A DNA stretch of 26,809 bases from a virus: IMG/VR virus record IMGVR_UViG_3300034062_002455, positions 1 through 26,809 of that record; one strand, 5' to 3'. Positions 8,199 to 15,106 of the stretch are shown here, one piece after another. The notes below the pieces were generated by a model, which was given only the letters and a program-made list of their open reading frames with translations, had not been told where the DNA came from and did not search any database. Positions within the stretch are counted from its first letter, which is position 1. Each line of letters opens with the position of its first letter. A program made the translations under genes and the position numbers.

Positions 8199-8542
8199 TA
8201 CCGAGTGACCTCAGCTTGGATTTGGAAAGTTCCCTGAATCAGTCTTGTAACAGTTGAACCAGAGTTCAGCTCTAAATCGTAAACATACTGACCAGCTTCT
8301 GCTGCACCCATAGCAGTTGCACCGATTGTCACGGCGATTGTGCCAGCAGTCCCACCGAGTGTGATACCAGTGCCGTTGGTCAGGCTAAAGATAGTTGCGG
8401 TTGCTGCTGGCGTAGTGCGAACCTGCATAGCAGCCGTGTAGTTTGTCAGATTGACAGCCGAACCACCGATTGTCCAAGTCAGGTTTAGGTCGTATGTTGC
8501 ACCTTGGTATGCCGTGATGTTGTATCTGCCTGGGTTGATCAT
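8198..8542 (-). CDS. Beta-rich small virion protein (BppU-N-like)
   Basis: A 114-residue protein starting [27 protein letters not shown] at the ATG overlapping the upstream stop (TAATG at 8542). An upstream start at 8563 would overlap the preceding gene. The pattern '[16 protein letters not shown]...[13 protein letters not shown]...[23 protein letters not shown]' resembles the small beta-sandwich domain found at the N-terminus of some phage baseplate or fibre proteins. It may attach the adjacent collagen-like protein to the particle; that is inference from order. No catalytic residues are apparent. Confidence 0.6.
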   Translation of the reverse strand: MINPGRYNITAYQGATYDLNLTWTIGGSAVNLTNYTAAMQVRTTPAATATIFSLTNGTGITLGGTAGTIAVTIGATAMGAAEAGQYVYDLELNSGSTVTRLIQGTFQIQAEVTR

Positions 8543-8805
8543 TAGATTGTCTGCCTCATCCAACTAACATTGTGTCCGTTTTTAGTGCTTACACAATAGA
8601 TTTGTTCTAGGGGTTGTAATTGAAATTGATAGCTCTCAAGCTTTACAAGTTGTAGCCCAGTGCTTATTGTTACATCACTTCCACCAAGATAAACTTCAGC
8701 GGTGTTGTCGTTATTGTGAATGGTAATTATTGATGGATTAGTCCATACACCATCAATAGCAGTGGCCACGGTTCCAACTGAAGTTGTGCCATTGCTAATT
8801 GCCAT
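8542..8805 (-). CDS. Small beta-rich virion-type protein, function unknown
   Basis: An 87-residue protein (MAISNGTTSVGTVATAIDGVW) with alternating hydrophobic strands and a motif 'ITIHNNDNTAEVYLGGSDVTISTGLQL', which is common in small phage surface proteins. It starts inside the end of the portal gene (11-base overlap). It is coupled to the next gene by TAATG. Location after the portal suggests a head or decoration role. I do not recognise a named family. Confidence 0.6.
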   Translation of the reverse strand: MAISNGTTSVGTVATAIDGVWTNPSIITIHNNDNTAEVYLGGSDVTISTGLQLVKLESYQFQLQPLEQIYCVSTKNGHNVSWMRQTI

Positions 8806-10162
8806 CTTCTACCCCGTAAGTTTCTTTGACAGCTGCTGGGTCTTGTGACTGACCGGCATTCTGCAACTGAACGCTTGGAACGCCAGTGTGGTCAATAGCA
8901 GGTAGACCAAGTTTCTCCAGAGCGTCTACTGGGTCGAATCCAACCTGAATCAATCTCTGAGCCATGTCTACTCGTTCTGTCTGAGCAGATAGGTCAGCGG
9001 CATCAATGTTGACATTGGCCAGAGGCACACGAACAGTGTCGGCTGACGGATCCATGATTGGTGTCAAGTCCTCAAGTCGTCTCACATCGTTGATTGTCAA
9101 GAAGCCAGCTTGTAAACCAGTCGAAAATGCAGCCATTCTTGAGTTGATGTCTGCACGAAGTAGGCCATCAAGGTTGAACCGAATAAATGCGTTCTCTCCA
9201 CCTGGGTAGCGAGCCATTAGCGGTGATAGTGCACCCTCAATCTTTTGAACGATTGGTCTGAGGCAGTGAGTTACCCAAGCAAGGTTGTTCTGCTCGACTG
9301 ATGCGTAAGAGTTAGTGCCTGGCAGTCCGAGTAGGTGCGGTGGAATGTTGAAAGCACGGGCAACATCTTCGACTGCCATTCTGCGGCTGTCTAGGAACTG
9401 AGCTTGGTCGTTTGGCACATTGGTTGGCTTGTATTTCGCTCCGCCCGACAGGATTGCTGTCTTGTGTGCTTTTGCCCATCCCTTGTGGCGTGAATCGAAT
9501 GCTTCTTGCATGACCTTGGCTTGATCTGCCGTAAGGTTGCCGTCAATCTCGATGACACCAGAGGTCTGAGTGCCTGAACCGAAGAATTTAGCTGCATAGT
9601 TTTCTAATGCCTTAGCTAAGCCGAAGTTTTCCTTCAGTGCTTCTACTCTTGACACTCCACGGATGTGTCCTGGGCGAACTACATCGGGAATAAAGACAAC
9701 TTCGTCTGAAGAGAGCATTCTTCCCTCTTCTTTGACGACAAAACCAACTTGACCGATGCCATTGCGTTTGATTTCGACATCCATCGGGTTTAGAACTCTC
9801 ATGTTGACAATTTCGCCCGACTGATTTGAATACAACCGAATAAATGCATTGCCGTCTAGCAACAGCGAGACAATGATTGAGCCGTAGAAGGCTTCCTTGG
9901 TTGTGTCAACATCTGGCTTAGTAATCCATGATGGTCTTGGACGGAAAGCAAAGCGAGCACCATCTCTGCGGATGTAAGCGTCTACGGGTAGTGTCGAGAT
10001 TGTGTCGCTGATGAGTGAGACAGCCGAAAAGACTGGATTGACATGCAAAGCAGTGCCAGAATCAATCCTGACCCCAGCGTTGCTCTGAGTTTCTAGGAAG
10101 TCACCAGATCCCCAGATGGTTTGAAACGAGATTGCTCGTTTTTCAAATAATCTACTAAGCAC
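8795..10162 (-). CDS. Portal protein (HK97 type)
   Basis: A 455-residue protein with the usual portal pattern: HVNPVFSAVSLISDTISTLPVDAYIRRDG near residue 40, then a wing/stem region (YGSIIVSLLLDGNAFIRLYSN, LNPMDVEIKRN) and the clip/stem pattern GVSRVEALKENFGLAKALENYAAKFFGSG. VARAFNIPPHLLGLPGTNSYASVEQNNLAWVTHCLRPIVQKIE comes later. It would form the dodecameric DNA channel at the capsid vertex. It starts at a GTG with GGAG eight bases upstream and overlaps the preceding stop. Two motif copies (9178, 9835) encode I-R dipeptides. Confidence 0.93.
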   Translation of the reverse strand: MLSRLFEKRAISFQTIWGSGDFLETQSNAGVRIDSGTALHVNPVFSAVSLISDTISTLPVDAYIRRDGARFAFRPRPSWITKPDVDTTKEAFYGSIIVSLLLDGNAFIRLYSNQSGEIVNMRVLNPMDVEIKRNGIGQVGFVVKEEGRMLSSDEVVFIPDVVRPGHIRGVSRVEALKENFGLAKALENYAAKFFGSGTQTSGVIEIDGNLTADQAKVMQEAFDSRHKGWAKAHKTAILSGGAKYKPTNVPNDQAQFLDSRRMAVEDVARAFNIPPHLLGLPGTNSYASVEQNNLAWVTHCLRPIVQKIEGALSPLMARYPGGENAFIRFNLDGLLRADINSRMAAFSTGLQAGFLTINDVRRLEDLTPIMDPSADTVRVPLANVNIDAADLSAQTERVDMAQRLIQVGFDPVDALEKLGLPAIDHTGVPSVQLQNAGQSQDPAAVKETYGVEDGN

Positions 10163-10292
10163 TTACTCGCTCCATCGCTAAACCGAATACTAAAGTGGCA
10201 ATACCGCCTACGATTAGTCCCGCTGGCAGGAAAATAACGCTTACGCCTATTGTTACCAGTGCGGCTCCTGCGATTTGTAAAACTGTTGCCAA
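10155..10292 (-). CDS. Tiny membrane protein between terminase and portal
   Basis: A 45-residue frame (initiator then ATVLQIAGAALVTIGVSV...FLPAGLIVGGIATLVFGLAMERVSA) with two hydrophobic segments (about residues 4-22 and 24-40) and a G-rich turn, so a probable hairpin in the membrane. The start is a TTG with AGGCGG five bases upstream. It ends inside the start of the portal gene. It fills the only gap between terminase and portal. One motif copy (10182) encodes F-G. Function unknown. Confidence 0.5.
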   Translation of the reverse strand: MATVLQIAGAALVTIGVSVIFLPAGLIVGGIATLVFGLAMERVSA

Positions 10293-10301
10293 AATAACCG
10301 C

Positions 10302-11816
10302 CTATACAAATACTTGTGGCACTACCTCTTCCATTCTACCCACAGTTGCTCTGTCGTAGGCAATAATGAAGGCGATAGCGTTGTCAATCTTCTTCTTTGA
10401 GTTACTGCTCTCTTTTGTCACTCTCTGTCCTCGGTGATCCATCTTGATGACGCAGTTGTCAATGTGCCGAGCCAGAGCTGGGTTGCCATCGTGCATGAAT
10501 GTCTGTTCCATCACCGCATCGAACACTTTTTGAGTTGCTGGAATCATCAGATTTAGCAAGTTGGTCTTGTATTCGACAATCGGAAGCCCTAATTCGTCAA
10601 GTTCTTGCATCATTGATGCCCAACGGTAGGGGTCACAGGCTATTTCACGGACTTTTGGGTATTTCTGGGTGTAATCAATGATTGTTTGCTTGACTTCTTC
10701 CATTGGAACCCGCCAAGAATCGTCATCTACGCCAAAGTTCTTCTCCCAAGTGCGAATTAGCTTCACTTTTGGCTTTTCGCCGTCTTTTGGGATGGTGCAA
10801 ACGCATAAAGCGGTGGAATCTGACGCATAAGAGCCGTCAAAGCCCAAAACATAGTCCTCATCAACCGAAATCTCGAAATCTTCGGCTAATTTCTCCCAAG
10901 AACCTGTCGGAAGCCATGCAGATTGCGTTGAAACCCACTGATTACAGCGTTTAGTCCGAAATTCTGCCTCTGGTGTTCTCAGAACGGCACTTTCAAAGTC
11001 GGATTTAGCACAAATGTCGTCAAAACCTGGGTTGGCAGCCTTCCAAGTCTCTTCCAGTCGGTGATCTGCCTCGGCTGGTGCTTCCCACCAAGCCATGAAG
11101 AAGGTTGGGTCGTCTATCTCGCCTCGAGTAATCTTCTGACCTCGCTGATAAAGCTCATAAGCAATCGTGTCTTTACCGGATGCTGCCTCTGTCTTGACAC
11201 CCGCTGTCGTGATGGCGATGAGCGTTGATGCCTTGCCACGAGCTCCTTGGGCCAGCGACATAACATCGAACAGTGATCGGTTGGGCTGGGCGTGAAGCTC
11301 ATCGAACAAAACCATAGTCGGACTGAGACCTTCGTGCCTTGGGGCATCGGCTGATAGCACTCGGTAGACATTGTTCGTGGCTGGAACCAAGATGGCATCT
11401 CGGTAAACCTTGACATGCTCACTGAGCTCTGAGTTCTGAATCATGCGTTTTGTATCTTCAAAGACGATACGGGCCTGATTGCGGTCAGCAGCAACCGAAT
11501 ACACCTCGGCACCTTGGGTCTTGATGTCCATTAGGCCAAAGGCGGCGATGACCGAACCTAGGGCCGACTTACCTGACTTACGGGGCATGCCGATTAGTGA
11601 GATGCGGTGCCTGAGACCGCCATCCTCATCTCTGGCGAAAACTTGTCTAAGTAAGGTTTTCTGCCATGCACGCAGGACTAGCTTGGTTCCTGACCTGCCG
11701 GCGACTGAATCCTTGGTGATTGTGGCGAAGGCATCAGCGAAGCGAATGAGAAAATCCCCATCGCCTCGGTCTATTGCTTCTTGAGGCACGGGTGTAAGCC
11801 ATGCAGGTGAGGTCAT
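10302..11816 (-). CDS. Terminase large subunit
   Basis: A 504-residue packaging motor. The ATPase domain has a Walker A at 76-84 (GMPRKSGKS), an adenine-motif region upstream (LRAWQKTLLRQVF), a Walker B at 168-174 (MVLFDEL) and a coupling motif (ITTAG). The C-terminal RNase H-like nuclease begins at VLGFDGSYASDS (Asp327), with further acidic residues in EIACDPYRW and KKIDNAIAFIIAYD. It cleaves concatemers and pumps DNA through the portal. The ATG overlaps the stop of the small subunit (TAATG). Full length for the family. Confidence 0.95.
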   Translation of the reverse strand: MTSPAWLTPVPQEAIDRGDGDFLIRFADAFATITKDSVAGRSGTKLVLRAWQKTLLRQVFARDEDGGLRHRISLIGMPRKSGKSALGSVIAAFGLMDIKTQGAEVYSVAADRNQARIVFEDTKRMIQNSELSEHVKVYRDAILVPATNNVYRVLSADAPRHEGLSPTMVLFDELHAQPNRSLFDVMSLAQGARGKASTLIAITTAGVKTEAASGKDTIAYELYQRGQKITRGEIDDPTFFMAWWEAPAEADHRLEETWKAANPGFDDICAKSDFESAVLRTPEAEFRTKRCNQWVSTQSAWLPTGSWEKLAEDFEISVDEDYVLGFDGSYASDSTALCVCTIPKDGEKPKVKLIRTWEKNFGVDDDSWRVPMEEVKQTIIDYTQKYPKVREIACDPYRWASMMQELDELGLPIVEYKTNLLNLMIPATQKVFDAVMEQTFMHDGNPALARHIDNCVIKMDHRGQRVTKESSNSKKKIDNAIAFIIAYDRATVGRMEEVVPQVFV

Positions 11817-12244
11817 TAGACCCTTTCAGACATTAGCTTCTCGTAAGCAGACTGAGCTTTGATTTCGGCAAGCCCAAGTTTGGCTCTTGCGTCAACCGTC
11901 ATGCCTAGCAAACCGAGATTGATGACGAGTGCCTTCTCCAGTTCAAGTAGTTGCCGATGCATGTGAAAGTCATCGGGGGTAATTTTCCAAAGTCGCTCAA
12001 GCTCAATGCTTCTATCTAGCTGCTTGCAGGTGAGCAATAAAAGCTCCGTGTCCGTCTCGGCTACCCAAGGTTTGCCGACTGAAAAGGCTCTGTCCCATAA
12101 CATTCGACCCGCATCGCCTAATTCTCGGTGCGGTTCTCGGTATCCGCCGCTTATTGAGGCTATTTGGTCAGGATCGGGCAGTTTTCGCTGCCCTGGGTTG
12201 CCTGTGATTCGTTTTTGCTCTAGTGGCACTGCTGGATTGGGCAT
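11816..12244 (-). CDS. Terminase small subunit
   Basis: A 142-residue, largely helical protein directly before and coupled to the large terminase. It starts MPNPAVPLEQKRITGNPGQRKLP, a basic N-terminal arm seen in P27-type small terminases, and continues with helices (ELLLLTCKQLDRSIELERLW, HRQLLELEKALVINLGLLGMTVDARAKLGL). It should recognise the packaging site and recruit the large subunit. No Shine-Dalgarno sequence is visible. TAGGGT lies exactly six bases before the ATG, so this first gene of the head operon is probably leaderless. Confidence 0.8.
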   Translation of the reverse strand: MPNPAVPLEQKRITGNPGQRKLPDPDQIASISGGYREPHRELGDAGRMLWDRAFSVGKPWVAETDTELLLLTCKQLDRSIELERLWKITPDDFHMHRQLLELEKALVINLGLLGMTVDARAKLGLAEIKAQSAYEKLMSERV

Positions 12245-12256
12245 AAAACAACCCTA
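12245..12256 (-). promoter_or_regulatory. Leaderless -10 box of the terminase/head operon
   Basis: Minus strand TAGGGT (12256-12251), then TGTTTT and the ATG at 12244. The spacing equals that at 238 and 26750. The -35 region is poor, which suggests that another factor helps. Confidence 0.4.
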
Positions 12257-12725
12257 GCGGATTTTGTTCTGAAATGCAGAAAAATACGCTCGGGGGGCGG
12301 GCGGGGTGTCGGGTCGCTGGCTGTGTCAGGATTTGCCTACCCCCCCCTAGACTACCGGCGGGGCTACTACTAGATGTAGTGGTTTATCCGTTCCCTGGCT
12401 ACTAGATGTTGTGGTTTTGGGGCGTGTTTGCAGCCTAATCCTGGCAACCTGCCCCGCTGTGAGCCTCTATAACGCCACCACATAGGGCGGGGGTGTCATT
12501 GTGTATGTTTAGGGGGTTATGCCCTGTAATCGCATTCTAGGGCTGTTTAGAGGTGTGTGCCCTGCTGCCCTTACGGATCAAGGGTTTCAGCGTTTCGGGC
12601 TTTTGAGGTTGTCTAGGGCTTTGGCGGTGGCGTGTCTGGCGTTCGGCATTGGCGGAGCGTGTTGTAGCTCAATCGCTTTGCTTTTCTCTTCTCTCAGCCT
12701 TTCCTAGGGTTGCCCCATATGTGGC
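12257..12725. other. Non-coding, G-rich (plus strand) intergenic region upstream of terminase
   Basis: About 470 bases with no convincing gene. The plus strand carries runs such as GGGGGGCGGGCGGGG (12291-12305), and a C8 run lies at 12341-12348. Composition and strand skew differ clearly from the flanking genes. It holds the pair of NrdR-like boxes and a short minus-strand frame (about 12587-12695) whose translation (KSKAIELQHAPPMPNARHAT) looks protein-like but lacks a usable start. It may hold the late control region, a packaging site, or both; neither is shown. Confidence 0.5.
12367..12414 (-). promoter_or_regulatory. Tandem NrdR-like boxes, 32 bp apart
   Basis: Minus strand CCACTACATCTAGTAG (12382-12367) and CCACAACATCTAGTAG (12414-12399) are identical in 15 of 16 bases. 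They match the conserved positions of the bacterial NrdR box (C-W-A-n-A-T-n-T-W-G). Their start-to-start distance is exactly 32 bp, about three helical turns, as in tandem NrdR boxes before ribonucleotide reductase genes. They lie roughly 125-170 bp before the terminase start. No reductase gene is in the window; a NrdH-type redoxin is. Confidence 0.5.
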
Positions 12726-12755
12726 AAACCCCTAGCGGTTCAGGCTAGGGGGTTG
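12726..12755 (-). terminator. Terminator of the small-gene cluster
   Basis: AACCCCTAGC (12727-12736) pairs with GCTAGGGGGTT (12744-12754), with one bulged G and a loop of about seven bases. On the minus strand the tail is TTTGCC, so the U tract is weak. It lies just after the last small gene. Confidence 0.65.
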
Positions 12756-12769
12756 CGGTTGTGGGTTGC

Positions 12770-12961
12770 TTACAGTTTGGTAATTGCTCTGTTCATCCAG
12801 CCAAACATTATTCCAAGGCATAACGCTAAGCCCATAATGACAGGCAAGGCTACAACCAAACCAGTTACAACCAAACCAAGGATTAGCAAACGCCAAACCA
12901 AGGGCGGGCGGGCAGGGGCTCGATGTCTTCCCTTGCCTTCTGCATGTCTTCCGTATGCCAT
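12770..12961 (-). CDS. Small membrane protein
   Basis: A 63-residue protein with a basic, His/Arg/Lys-rich N-terminus (GRHAEGKGRHRAPAR) and one long or two short hydrophobic segments (VWRLLILGLVVTGLVVALPV, then IMGLALCLGIMFGW). The N-terminus should stay in the cytoplasm. The ATG overlaps the TGA of the preceding gene (ATGA). It is the last gene of the cluster. Function unknown; a superinfection or envelope role would be typical but is not shown. Confidence 0.55.
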   Translation of the reverse strand: MAYGRHAEGKGRHRAPARPPLVWRLLILGLVVTGLVVALPVIMGLALCLGIMFGWMNRAITKL

Positions 12962-13140
12962 CAGTTCCCGCCCTTCGATTTGTAACCTAGTGCCTGAGTT
13001 TCTGCCATGTCCTCAAGTATCGCCCAAAGTTGGAGCGGGGCTTGATCTTGAAACGGCTCTAACAATTCATACGCCAACATGTAGTCACCGCTTCGGATAG
13101 CTTCATCAATTTGTAAAGCGTAATCTTTCATCTTTCCCAT
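12961..13140 (-). CDS. Small acidic protein, unknown function
   Basis: A 59-residue protein (MGKMKDYALQIDEAIRSGDY) that is helical and weakly acidic, with a Gly/Lys tail. Its ATG overlaps the TAA of the upstream gene (TAATG) and its TGA overlaps the next ATG, so both neighbours are coupled to it. The 'EAIRSGDYMLAYELLEPFQ' segment looks like a short helical hairpin. No family recognised. Confidence 0.6.
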   Translation of the reverse strand: MGKMKDYALQIDEAIRSGDYMLAYELLEPFQDQAPLQLWAILEDMAETQALGYKSKGGN

Positions 13141-13355
13141 TAGTTCACCAACCTGTCAGAGATAACCTCAAACAAACTTGTCCCGCTTGCTCTGTAGTAT
13201 CTATCCCATTGTAGATATGCAATAGCACACTCTAAAGCCTGACTAGTTTGTTCTGCCTTTTCGGCAGGTAGTAGCTCACGCTCTAGTTCTATTAGTTCCC
13301 TAAGTGTGTGCCAGTTGTTATCCGTTAGTTCTTCTAAGTAATCTTCTAGTTTCAT
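13140..13355 (-). CDS. Small helical protein, unknown function
   Basis: A 71-residue protein (MKLEDYLEELTDNNWHTLRE) with an E/L-rich helix and 'ALECAIAYLQWDRYYRASGTSLFEVI'. The Trp/Tyr-rich second half suggests a compact fold. It is coupled on both sides by TAATG junctions. No family recognised. Confidence 0.6.
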   Translation of the reverse strand: MKLEDYLEELTDNNWHTLRELIELERELLPAEKAEQTSQALECAIAYLQWDRYYRASGTSLFEVISDRLVN

Positions 13356-13528
13356 TAGTTTTCTTCCTCAATTCCACCATCTCTAACTATCATATTTAGT
13401 TCAATGTTTGTATCCTGAAATGCTTCTTTGCAAGCGTTGATTATTACTTGCCCTATTGACAATGCGTGTTCCTCATTTTCTGCTTCAATAGTTGTCCAAG
13501 CATCAAAGTCAATAATGTAGGTTTTCAT
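13355..13528 (-). CDS. Small phage protein of the 'YIIDFDAWTTIEAENEEHAL' type
   Basis: A 57-residue protein. The first half has the pattern of many short phage proteins with a beta-beta-alpha start (MKTYIIDFDAWTTIEAENEEHAL), followed by a helix and an acidic tail. The function of that group is unknown. TAATG junctions link it to both neighbours. Confidence 0.6.
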   Translation of the reverse strand: MKTYIIDFDAWTTIEAENEEHALSIGQVIINACKEAFQDTNIELNMIVRDGGIEEEN

Positions 13529-13848
13529 TAGTTGCTCTCCTCTTCTTCTAGTTCCGTTTTGATTTCATCCCACGCTCGAGTGGCTAGGTGTAAGTAATAG
13601 AACACTAGGTCAATTTGCATTAGGGAGATTATCCCGCCCTCATTCCGTTGTGTATCATAACCGTATTCCTTCCATTGGTCAGAATCTTCCATTGGCAGGG
13701 CTACCCATTGCTGAATGATTTGGTTGTTGTATATAGGCACATAACCATCAGCAAATTCAGCTACAACATCATCAGCGTGTGGGTTGTCTTTTAGTTGTTC
13801 TATGTTGTCTAATAGTTCTTTTTTGATTTCTTCTTTTGTAGTTAGCAT
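13528..13848 (-). CDS. Acidic protein of the small-gene cluster, unknown function
   Basis: A 106-residue, strongly acidic protein, the largest of this cluster. It has an N-terminal helix (TTKEEIKKELLDNIEQLKDNP), a central segment 'EFADGYVPIYNNQIIQQWVALP' and a helical end with an E-rich tail. Acidic early phage proteins sometimes mimic DNA or bind host enzymes; nothing here proves that. AGGAAG lies about seven bases before the ATG. Confidence 0.6.
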   Translation of the reverse strand: MLTTKEEIKKELLDNIEQLKDNPHADDVVAEFADGYVPIYNNQIIQQWVALPMEDSDQWKEYGYDTQRNEGGIISLMQIDLVFYYLHLATRAWDEIKTELEEEESN

Positions 13849-13864
13849 TTATTTCTTCCTTCTG

Positions 13865-14086
13865 TTAGTTTTCAGTTAGTGTCCGCTGAATAAGTGTTCT
13901 GTCTGTGTTGTAGTTAGCATCGCATTCAATAATCGCCCAATAGGTTAGAGCTTCTTGAAGCGTTAGAAAACCTTTTGCCCAACTGTTGGCGACATAATCG
14001 CCCCATGTTAGTAAGTAGCCGTTTTCTGTTTGCTCAAGTGTTATCTCATATTGGTCATGCTGGTGATAGATGTTTAGATATTGCAT
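13865..14086 (-). CDS. Small protein, unknown function
   Basis: A 73-residue protein from the ATG at 14086 (MQYLNIYHQHDQYEITLEQT), which has AAGGAAA about eight bases upstream. The frame extends back to 14128, but that would overlap the preceding gene without its own ribosome site. The pattern 'YEITLEQTENGYLLTWGDYVANSWAKGFLTLQEALTYWAII' suggests a beta meander followed by a helix. No family recognised. Confidence 0.55.
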   Translation of the reverse strand: MQYLNIYHQHDQYEITLEQTENGYLLTWGDYVANSWAKGFLTLQEALTYWAIIECDANYNTDRTLIQRTLTEN

Positions 14087-14103
14087 TGTTTGTTTTCCTT
14101 CCG

Positions 14104-14334
14104 TTAGTTGTGTGCGAGGTTTTCGCAACGCTCGCAGTCTGTTTTAGTATCGCCTAGTGATAGCGGGGTTATTGTCACGCTATCCTCTAAATCTTCCCAA
14201 GTATAAAAAGCGTTTGTATCTTCGGCGTGACTTTCCCAAATTGCTTTTAGGGCGGTCAATACCTCTTCGACGCTTTTTTGATAAGTGGTAAATTCATAAT
14301 TACGGGTTTCTAGTTTGCCTAGGTAGCCAGTCAC
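14104..14334 (-). CDS. Small protein with C-terminal Cys pair, unknown function
   Basis: A 76-residue protein from a GTG at 14334 with AAGGAAGG upstream. The GTG overlaps the TGA of the tiny membrane protein before it (GTGA). It ends in TDCERCENLAHN, with a CxxC that could bind metal or form a disulfide. A Trp/Glu-rich middle (AIWESHAEDTNAFYTWEDLED) precedes it. No family recognised. Confidence 0.55.
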   Translation of the reverse strand: MTGYLGKLETRNYEFTTYQKSVEEVLTALKAIWESHAEDTNAFYTWEDLEDSVTITPLSLGDTKTDCERCENLAHN

Positions 14335-14429
14335 TTTTTGCCTTCCTTCCGTTTTGCGTGTCTGTATTGCAACTCAACCATTAGAAACGCCCAAGCCATA
14401 CCTATGGCAAACAGTAGCCAGTCAATCAT
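14331..14429 (-). CDS. 32-residue single-pass membrane peptide
   Basis: The frame reads MIDWLLFAIGMAWAFLMVEL then QYRHAKRKEGKK. It is one transmembrane segment (about residues 3-20) with a strongly basic C-terminus that should stay inside. GAGGAA lies six bases before the ATG. The ATG overlaps the TGA of the preceding gene (ATGA), and its own TGA overlaps the next GTG. This tight coupling is the main support for such a short gene. Confidence 0.5.
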   Translation of the reverse strand: MIDWLLFAIGMAWAFLMVELQYRHAKRKEGKK

Positions 14430-14596
14430 TTGTATTCCTCACAGTCATGTTCTAGTTCATGTGCACAATCCCATAAAACGCTTTTGAAATTGCATAGCTT
14501 GCATTCTGCTACGGCGTGACCGCCAAAGTGTGCCGAAAAGATCTCAAGATTTTCTGGTAATGGCTCGGTGCAAACATCATCTTCAAAAGTAATCAT
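14426..14596 (-). CDS. Small Cys/His-rich, possibly zinc-binding protein
   Basis: A 56-residue protein starting MITFEDDVCTEPLPENLEIF, with Cys at 9, 32, 35, 44 and 52 and several His residues. ECKLCNF plus 'DCAHELEHDC' would suit a small zinc-binding fold. It is coupled by ATGA to both neighbours. The content is acidic. Function unknown. Confidence 0.5.
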   Translation of the reverse strand: MITFEDDVCTEPLPENLEIFSAHFGGHAVAECKLCNFKSVLWDCAHELEHDCEEYK

Positions 14597-14784
14597 TTGA
14601 CTTCCTCTTCCTCTAGTGAATTTAGATATGTGAAATAAACATCTTGTCCCTGTATAAAATCTAGGGCGTTAGTTAGTGCCCCAAGATAGCCCGCTAGAAA
14701 AGCATTTCTGTCTTTATAGTTTTCTATACTTGACATTTCACGCTTTAGCCAGTCAAGCAATTCAGCGGTAAATTGTTCGCTCAT
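14593..14784 (-). CDS. Small protein, unknown function
   Basis: A 63-residue protein (MSEQFTAELLDWLKREMSSI) from the ATG overlapping the upstream TAA (TAATG). A GTG at 14802 in the same frame would overlap further and is less likely. The middle (DRNAFLAGYLGALTNALDFIQG) resembles the 'GYLxGxxxA' helices of its upstream neighbour, so the two may be distant paralogues. Acidic C-terminus. Confidence 0.55.
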   Translation of the reverse strand: MSEQFTAELLDWLKREMSSIENYKDRNAFLAGYLGALTNALDFIQGQDVYFTYLNSLEEEEVK

Positions 14785-14990
14785 TAGTTCACGCTCGCCC
14801 ACTGGTCAAATCGCTCTGACAATTCGGGATAAGTAGTAGCCAGTCTTTCGGCGATTTCCTGCCATACCTCAGCCTTTCCTGTTAGGTATCCATGTCCCCA
14901 AGTGTTCATTTCCTTATCGTCCGCTTTAGCTTCAAGACGGTTTGTTTGGCTGATGGCCAATTCAAAAAGTAGCTTCATGTTGTTGTCCAT
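14784..14990 (-). CDS. First gene of the small-gene cluster, unknown function
   Basis: A 68-residue protein (MDNNMKLLFELAISQTNRLE) with 'HGYLTGKAEVWQEIAERL', a motif seen in short uncharacterised phage proteins. AGGAAGG lies about eight bases before the ATG, after a leader that contains a GNRA hairpin and, further upstream, LexA-like boxes and the dispersed motifs. It heads the leftward cluster. Confidence 0.6.
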   Translation of the reverse strand: MDNNMKLLFELAISQTNRLEAKADDKEMNTWGHGYLTGKAEVWQEIAERLATTYPELSERFDQWASVN

Positions 14991-15011
14991 TGTTTTACCT
15001 TCCTAGTTAGT

Positions 15012-15032
15012 AGCGGTTTCCCGCTGTATATA
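15012..15032 (-). promoter_or_regulatory. Probable -10 region and GNRA-capped leader hairpin of the small-gene cluster
   Basis: Minus strand TATATA/TATACA (15032-15025) is a plausible -10. It is followed by AGCGG-GAAA-CCGCT (15025-15012), a perfect 5-bp stem with a GAAA tetraloop. If transcribed, this would cap the 5' leader and could stabilise the message. No -35 consensus is present, so an activator or a different start is possible. Confidence 0.35.
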
Positions 15033-15066
15033 AAGTAACAAGCCCGCCAGGATTTTGGCAGCATTT

Positions 15067-15087
15067 TTTGATAACGGTTTGATAACG
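15067..15087. repeat. Direct repeat TTTGATAACG x2, 11 bp apart
   Basis: TTTGATAACG occurs at 15067-15076 and 15078-15087, so the copies lie on the same DNA face one helical turn apart. It sits between the LexA-like boxes and the -10 candidate of the small-gene cluster, where an activator or repressor site would be expected. Confidence 0.4.
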
Positions 15088-15106
15088 AAAACAGACGGGC
15101 AGAATT

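Noticed and set aside
8931-8950. GGGTCGAATCCAACC as a tRNA T-loop
   Set aside because: It lies inside the portal gene and no acceptor or anticodon stems can be drawn around it.
11114-11422. Alternative minus-strand frame within the large terminase gene
   Set aside because: It overlaps the ATPase domain of a full-length terminase; its translation is Ser/Arg/Gln-rich and has no family pattern.
12519-12707. A plus-strand frame of 62 codons in the intergenic block
   Set aside because: Its translation is rich in C, L and F without a recognisable pattern, there is no good ribosome site, and it opposes all neighbouring genes; composition alone can explain it.
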